Shown here one piece after another: positions 61,053 to 64,000 of a stretch of 64,000 nt of DNA (position 1 is the stretch's first letter; the number at the start of each line of letters is the position of its first letter). A model generated the notes under the pieces. It did not search any database and was not told where the DNA came from. It was given only the letters and a program-made list of their open reading frames with translations. The translations under genes and the position numbers were made by a program. Source of the stretch: Chryseobacterium taichungense (GTDB taxonomy: Bacteria; Bacteroidota; Bacteroidia; Flavobacteriales; Weeksellaceae); assembly GCF_900109935.1 (NCBI RefSeq), contig NZ_FOBV01000002.1, positions 62,001-126,000 on the forward strand. Reading direction: 5' to 3'.

Positions 61053-62951
61053 TTAATTTCTCTTTTCTGCTCGGTACTCTATGATTTTTTGCTGAATTTC
61101 CTCAATGATCTTTTCATCATCGATTGTTGACGGAATCTGAAAATCTTTTTTATCCAGAAGAGTTCTGATGAGCTTCCGTAATATTTTCCCGGAACGGGTT
61201 TTGGGTAAGCGTGTGACAGTCATTACATTTTTAAGACAAGCAACAGCTCCAATTTTTTCACGCACATTTTTCACGATGTCTTTTTCTACATCTTCTTCAG
61301 AAATTATGGAACCGTTTTTCAGAACGACTATGGCAAAGGGAATTTGTCCTTTAAGATCATCATCAATTCCTACCACGGCACATTCTGCAACATCGGGATG
61401 AGACGAAACGATTTCTTCCATTTCTGATGTCGAAAGCCGGTGTCCTGCGACATTGATCACATCATCAACTCTTCCGGTAATAAAAATATATCCATCTTCA
61501 TCCTTAATTGCACCATCCCCTGAAAAATAATAACCGTGATACTGCGACAGATAGCTGCTTTGAAAGCGCTCATGATCATTCCAGATTCCGAGTAAAGCAC
61601 CAGGCGGAAGTGGAAGTTTGATTACCAGGTAACCTTCATGGTGTGGATCCAGCTCATAGCCATTTTCGTCAAAGATTTTTATATCATACCCCGGAATCTG
61701 TTTTCCGGCGGAAGCTCTTTTGATTGTATAATTTCCGTTAAAAGTCATTAAACCCAGCATCGGCCAGCCAGATTCTGTCTGCCACCAATGGTCGATAGCG
61801 GGAATTCCTATGTGTTCTGCAAACCAGTCCAGCGTTGCCACGTCACATCTTTCACCTGCCAGAAACTGCTTTTTAAAATGGCTTAAATCATATTTTTTCA
61901 CCAGTTCTCCGTTTGGATCTTCCTTTTTTATAGCTCTGATTGCCGTGGGTGCCGTAAACATCACAGAAACTTTATATTCTGAAATAATTCTCCAGAATGT
62001 TCCGGCATCTGGTGTCATAATGGGTTTACCTTCAAAAATAACGGTTGTATTCCTGTTGATCAATGGTCCGTACACAGAAAAGCTATGACCGACCGCCCAT
62101 CCGAAATCAGAAGCTGCCCAATACGTTTCGCCGGGTTCGACACCATAAATGTATTTCATGGAAAATTTCAGGGCTGTGGCATAGCCACCGGTATCACGGG
62201 TAATTCCTTTTGGCTTTCCTGTAGTTCCGGATGTATACAATAAATAGAGTGGGTGCGTGGATTCAACAGAAACACAATCTGCTGTTTCTGATTGTTGAAC
62301 CAGTTCCTCATAATCAACCAATCCGTCAAACATTTCGTGTTGATTATCAGCTAATTTTCTGTTAAATACAATAATGTTTTCAACTTTATCCTGTGCAAGA
62401 GCGATCGCTTTTTCAACCAGTGGTAAGTAAGGAATTCTTTTGGCAATTTCAACACCTGCTGTTGCTGTAATTAAAGCTTTTGGCTTACAGTCGTCGATTC
62501 TTACCACGAGTTCGTGCGGTGCAAAACCTCCGAAAACAACATTGTGAATGACGCCTATCCGTGCGCAGGCCAGCATGGCAAAAAGCGTCTGTGGAATCAT
62601 TGGCATATAAATAACCGCGGTGTCGCCCTTTTTTAAGCCTAAAGAAACCAAGCCTCCCGCTAATTTCGAAATTTCCTCTTTCGCCTGATTGAAAGTATAT
62701 GTTTTCTTTTGCTCTGTGACCGGTGAGTCGTAGATCACTGCGATTTGTTCTCCATGACCATCATTGATGTGCTTGTCTATGCATAAATAGCACATATTCA
62801 ATCTCCCATCGGAAAACCATTGGGTGTAATTATTTTCGTCTTTGGAGAGAATTTGTGAAGGAAATTGAAACCAGTCGATTCCCTGTGCCTGGTCTTTCCA
62901 GAAACTTTCTTTATCTTCTATACTTCTTTGAAATAAATTTTCTGCATTCAT
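61053..62951 (-). CDS. prpE: Propionyl-CoA synthetase-like acyl-CoA ligase
   Basis: The 632-residue enzyme is an AMP-forming acyl-CoA synthetase. The PrpE-like signature is YDSPVTEQKKTYTFNQ, FGGFAPHELVVRIDDCKPK and the N-terminal FQRSIEDKESFWKDQAQGID. The ATP loop YTSGTTGKPKG lies near residue 233 and the catalytic Lys lies in LPKTRSGKILRKLIR near 590. It is 40 bp upstream of acs and 32 bp downstream of a response regulator gene. It probably activates propionate, with acetate or butyrate also possible. Confidence 0.9.
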   Translation of the reverse strand: MNAENLFQRSIEDKESFWKDQAQGIDWFQFPSQILSKDENNYTQWFSDGRLNMCYLCIDKHINDGHGEQIAVIYDSPVTEQKKTYTFNQAKEEISKLAGGLVSLGLKKGDTAVIYMPMIPQTLFAMLACARIGVIHNVVFGGFAPHELVVRIDDCKPKALITATAGVEIAKRIPYLPLVEKAIALAQDKVENIIVFNRKLADNQHEMFDGLVDYEELVQQSETADCVSVESTHPLYLLYTSGTTGKPKGITRDTGGYATALKFSMKYIYGVEPGETYWAASDFGWAVGHSFSVYGPLINRNTTVIFEGKPIMTPDAGTFWRIISEYKVSVMFTAPTAIRAIKKEDPNGELVKKYDLSHFKKQFLAGERCDVATLDWFAEHIGIPAIDHWWQTESGWPMLGLMTFNGNYTIKRASAGKQIPGYDIKIFDENGYELDPHHEGYLVIKLPLPPGALLGIWNDHERFQSSYLSQYHGYYFSGDGAIKDEDGYIFITGRVDDVINVAGHRLSTSEMEEIVSSHPDVAECAVVGIDDDLKGQIPFAIVVLKNGSIISEEDVEKDIVKNVREKIGAVACLKNVMTVTRLPKTRSGKILRKLIRTLLDKKDFQIPSTIDDEKIIEEIQQKIIEYRAEKRN

Positions 62952-62983
62952 GATATTTTTATTTTGTGTTTCAATCTTAAAAA

Positions 62984-63346
62984 CTATTCAAACATTTCTT
63001 CGATCTGCTGCATCAGTTTCTTGACAGAATAGGGTTTTGTAACATATGCATCAACTCCCATTTCCAAGCCTTTTTCAATATCTCTCGGATTATTTTTTGC
63101 ACTCAGGAAAATGACTTTTGTATTTTGTAATTTTTCATTTTGCTTAATGATCTCTAACGTGCTAAAACCGTCGAGATTGGGCATCATAATGTCCAGTAAA
63201 ATAACATCCGGAACCATATTTTTTAAAAATTCCAGCACCTCGGTTCCGTCCCTGGCAATATATACGTCGTAGCCGTTTTTCTTAAAGCTGTACTCCAGTG
63301 ACATTAATATTTTGTGTTCATCATCTGCAATGATTATCTTTTTCAT
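62984..63346 (-). CDS. Single-domain (CheY-like) response regulator
   Basis: The 120-residue receiver domain has Asp8 and Asp9, the phosphorylatable Asp52 (LLDIMMP), Ser82 and Lys104 (TKPYS), all in the standard places. It has no output domain. It heads the operon with prpE and acs, so it probably relates to control of acetate/propionate metabolism, as in other bacteria where a CbrA-like kinase sits nearby. No histidine kinase gene is visible in this window. Confidence 0.92.
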   Translation of the reverse strand: MKKIIIADDEHKILMSLEYSFKKNGYDVYIARDGTEVLEFLKNMVPDVILLDIMMPNLDGFSTLEIIKQNEKLQNTKVIFLSAKNNPRDIEKGLEMGVDAYVTKPYSVKKLMQQIEEMFE

Positions 63347-63400
63347 TGTCTGATTTCTTCTTTATGGTTCAACTTCATTGCTTGTTTTTCTGGGAACTCG

Positions 63401-63477
63401 AAGGGTTCAATTTTAATAGCCGTAGGTGAAACCTATGGAATACGGAATGTGATTATTAAACCAACCCGTAAGGGTTG
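63401..63477. repeat. REP-like hairpins on the 3' side of the transposase gene
   Basis: The block includes CGAAGGGTTCAA (63399-63410), the hairpin CCGTAGGT-GAA-ACCTATGG (63420-63438) and CAACCC-GTAA-GGGTTG (63462-63477). The last matches the motif on the other side of the transposase gene. They are probable REP substrates of the adjacent TnpA. Confidence 0.75.
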
Positions 63478-63490
63478 AATATATTAATGT

Positions 63491-63922
63491 TCATTCTGAT
63501 TCAATTCCATGTTCAGCTAAAAGTTTTTTAAATTCATCTTCAAATTTTTCTGTTTTATGATGTTCTTTTTGATTCTTTATATAATTTACAATTATTTCCT
63601 TGTCTCTTATAGAATTGGTAAATGCTCCGTACCCTTCCTGCCATCCCGCGAATTCAGGAAACAATCCTGATTCTTTCATCCATAAATTTGTTGCAACTTT
63701 AATGTCTTTTACCAGATTGCTGAGATTTATATTGGGATTAAGATCACAGAAAATATGGATGTGGTCCGGCATTCCATTAATTCTGTATAATTTGCATTTT
63801 TTATTTCTTAAAATACCCCAAATATATTTGTATAGTTCTGTTTCATTCTTTTCGTTAATTGTTGGTTCTCTATGTTTTGTTCCAAAAACAATATGATAAA
63901 ATATTTGTCTATACGTTCCCAT
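63491..63922 (-). CDS. IS200-like REP-associated tyrosine transposase (RAYT/TnpA_REP)
   Basis: The 143-residue Y1 transposase has the HUH motif His54-Ile-His56 (MPDHIHIFCD) and a catalytic Tyr114 (NYIKNQKEHH). Proteins of this size that lie alone among short palindromes are REP-associated tyrosine transposases, which move or maintain REP sequences. No second IS200/IS605 gene (tnpB) is present. Flanking hairpins at 63401-63477 and 63947-63961 support this reading. Confidence 0.88.
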   Translation of the reverse strand: MGTYRQIFYHIVFGTKHREPTINEKNETELYKYIWGILRNKKCKLYRINGMPDHIHIFCDLNPNINLSNLVKDIKVATNLWMKESGLFPEFAGWQEGYGAFTNSIRDKEIIVNYIKNQKEHHKTEKFEDEFKKLLAEHGIESE

Positions 63923-63946
63923 TTTTTTTCATTTGTGTTTATTATT

Positions 63947-63961
63947 GAACCCTTCGGGTTC
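63947..63961. repeat. REP-like hairpin on the 5' side of the transposase gene
   Basis: GAACCC-TTC-GGGTTC forms a 6-bp stem and shares the CCC...GGGTT core with the hairpin at 63462-63477. Confidence 0.7.
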
Positions 63962-64000
63962 GGGTTTATTTTACATTTATTTTTTATTTCCATAGGTTTT

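Noticed and set aside
1..64000. tRNA, rRNA, integron or phage genes.
   Set aside because: No cloverleaf-like sequence, rRNA segment, integrase or phage structural gene was recognised on either strand.

Overview
The window looks like a core chromosomal segment from a Bacteroidetes bacterium of the family Weeksellaceae, most likely Chryseobacterium or a close relative (genus is an inference). The signs are TAnnTTTG -7 promoter elements, several with a TTG about 19-20 bp upstream; proteins with Por/T9SS C-terminal sorting domains; a fused SecDF; a GNAT-nitrilase fusion; large TonB-dependent-type barrels; AT-rich DNA; and weak Shine-Dalgarno sites. There is no plasmid, prophage or CRISPR signature and no tRNA or rRNA gene was recognised.

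Layout. Positions 1-3650 hold the end of a maltodextrin locus (GH13 amylase, NTF2-like protein, SLC45-type sugar transporter). Next come a pirin and an FMN reductase. Positions 5320-12450 form a purine block (purM, purN, purH, purD, guaA) with unusual spacers: a promoter, small ORF and terminator ahead of purM, AT-rich repeats between genes, and three tandem 60-bp units ahead of purH. Positions 13-19.2 kb carry the GNAT-nitrilase, a pair of small helix-turn-helix proteins, an ABC1/UbiB kinase and a DEAD-box helicase. Positions 19.4-24.3 kb are minus-strand genes: SGNH hydrolase, lipoproteins, YqhD-type alcohol dehydrogenase. Then follow PEP carboxylase, a T9SS-secreted subtilase, a sugar-nucleotide cluster (aminotransferase, membrane protein, galE, cytidylyltransferase), a TonB-dependent-type barrel, mltG, dapF, an Asn-rich lipoprotein, pnuC, an amino-acid permease, hemN, two further T9SS cargo proteins, secDF, a Tet-type efflux pump, tatA, PAP2 and TPR genes, rlmH, a brkB-like gene, nhaA and relA/spoT. 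The right end has an operon of a lone response regulator, prpE and acs, then an IS200-like REP-associated transposase flanked by REP-like hairpins.

The genes are mostly housekeeping. The unusual material lies between them: three unrelated tandem arrays sharing a 21-22 bp period (12634-12980, 22719-22943, 43247-43356), the purM and purH leaders, several families of dispersed palindromic repeats, a 24-bp perfect-stem hairpin at 52442-52492, and repeated placement of the -7 promoter element only 4-7 nt ahead of a start codon, which suggests leaderless mRNAs. The protein pair at 15123-15895 (an N-terminal domain that may be XRE-like plus a transposase-type HTH, followed by a second transposase-type HTH) is the best candidate for an undescribed regulatory or mobile system.
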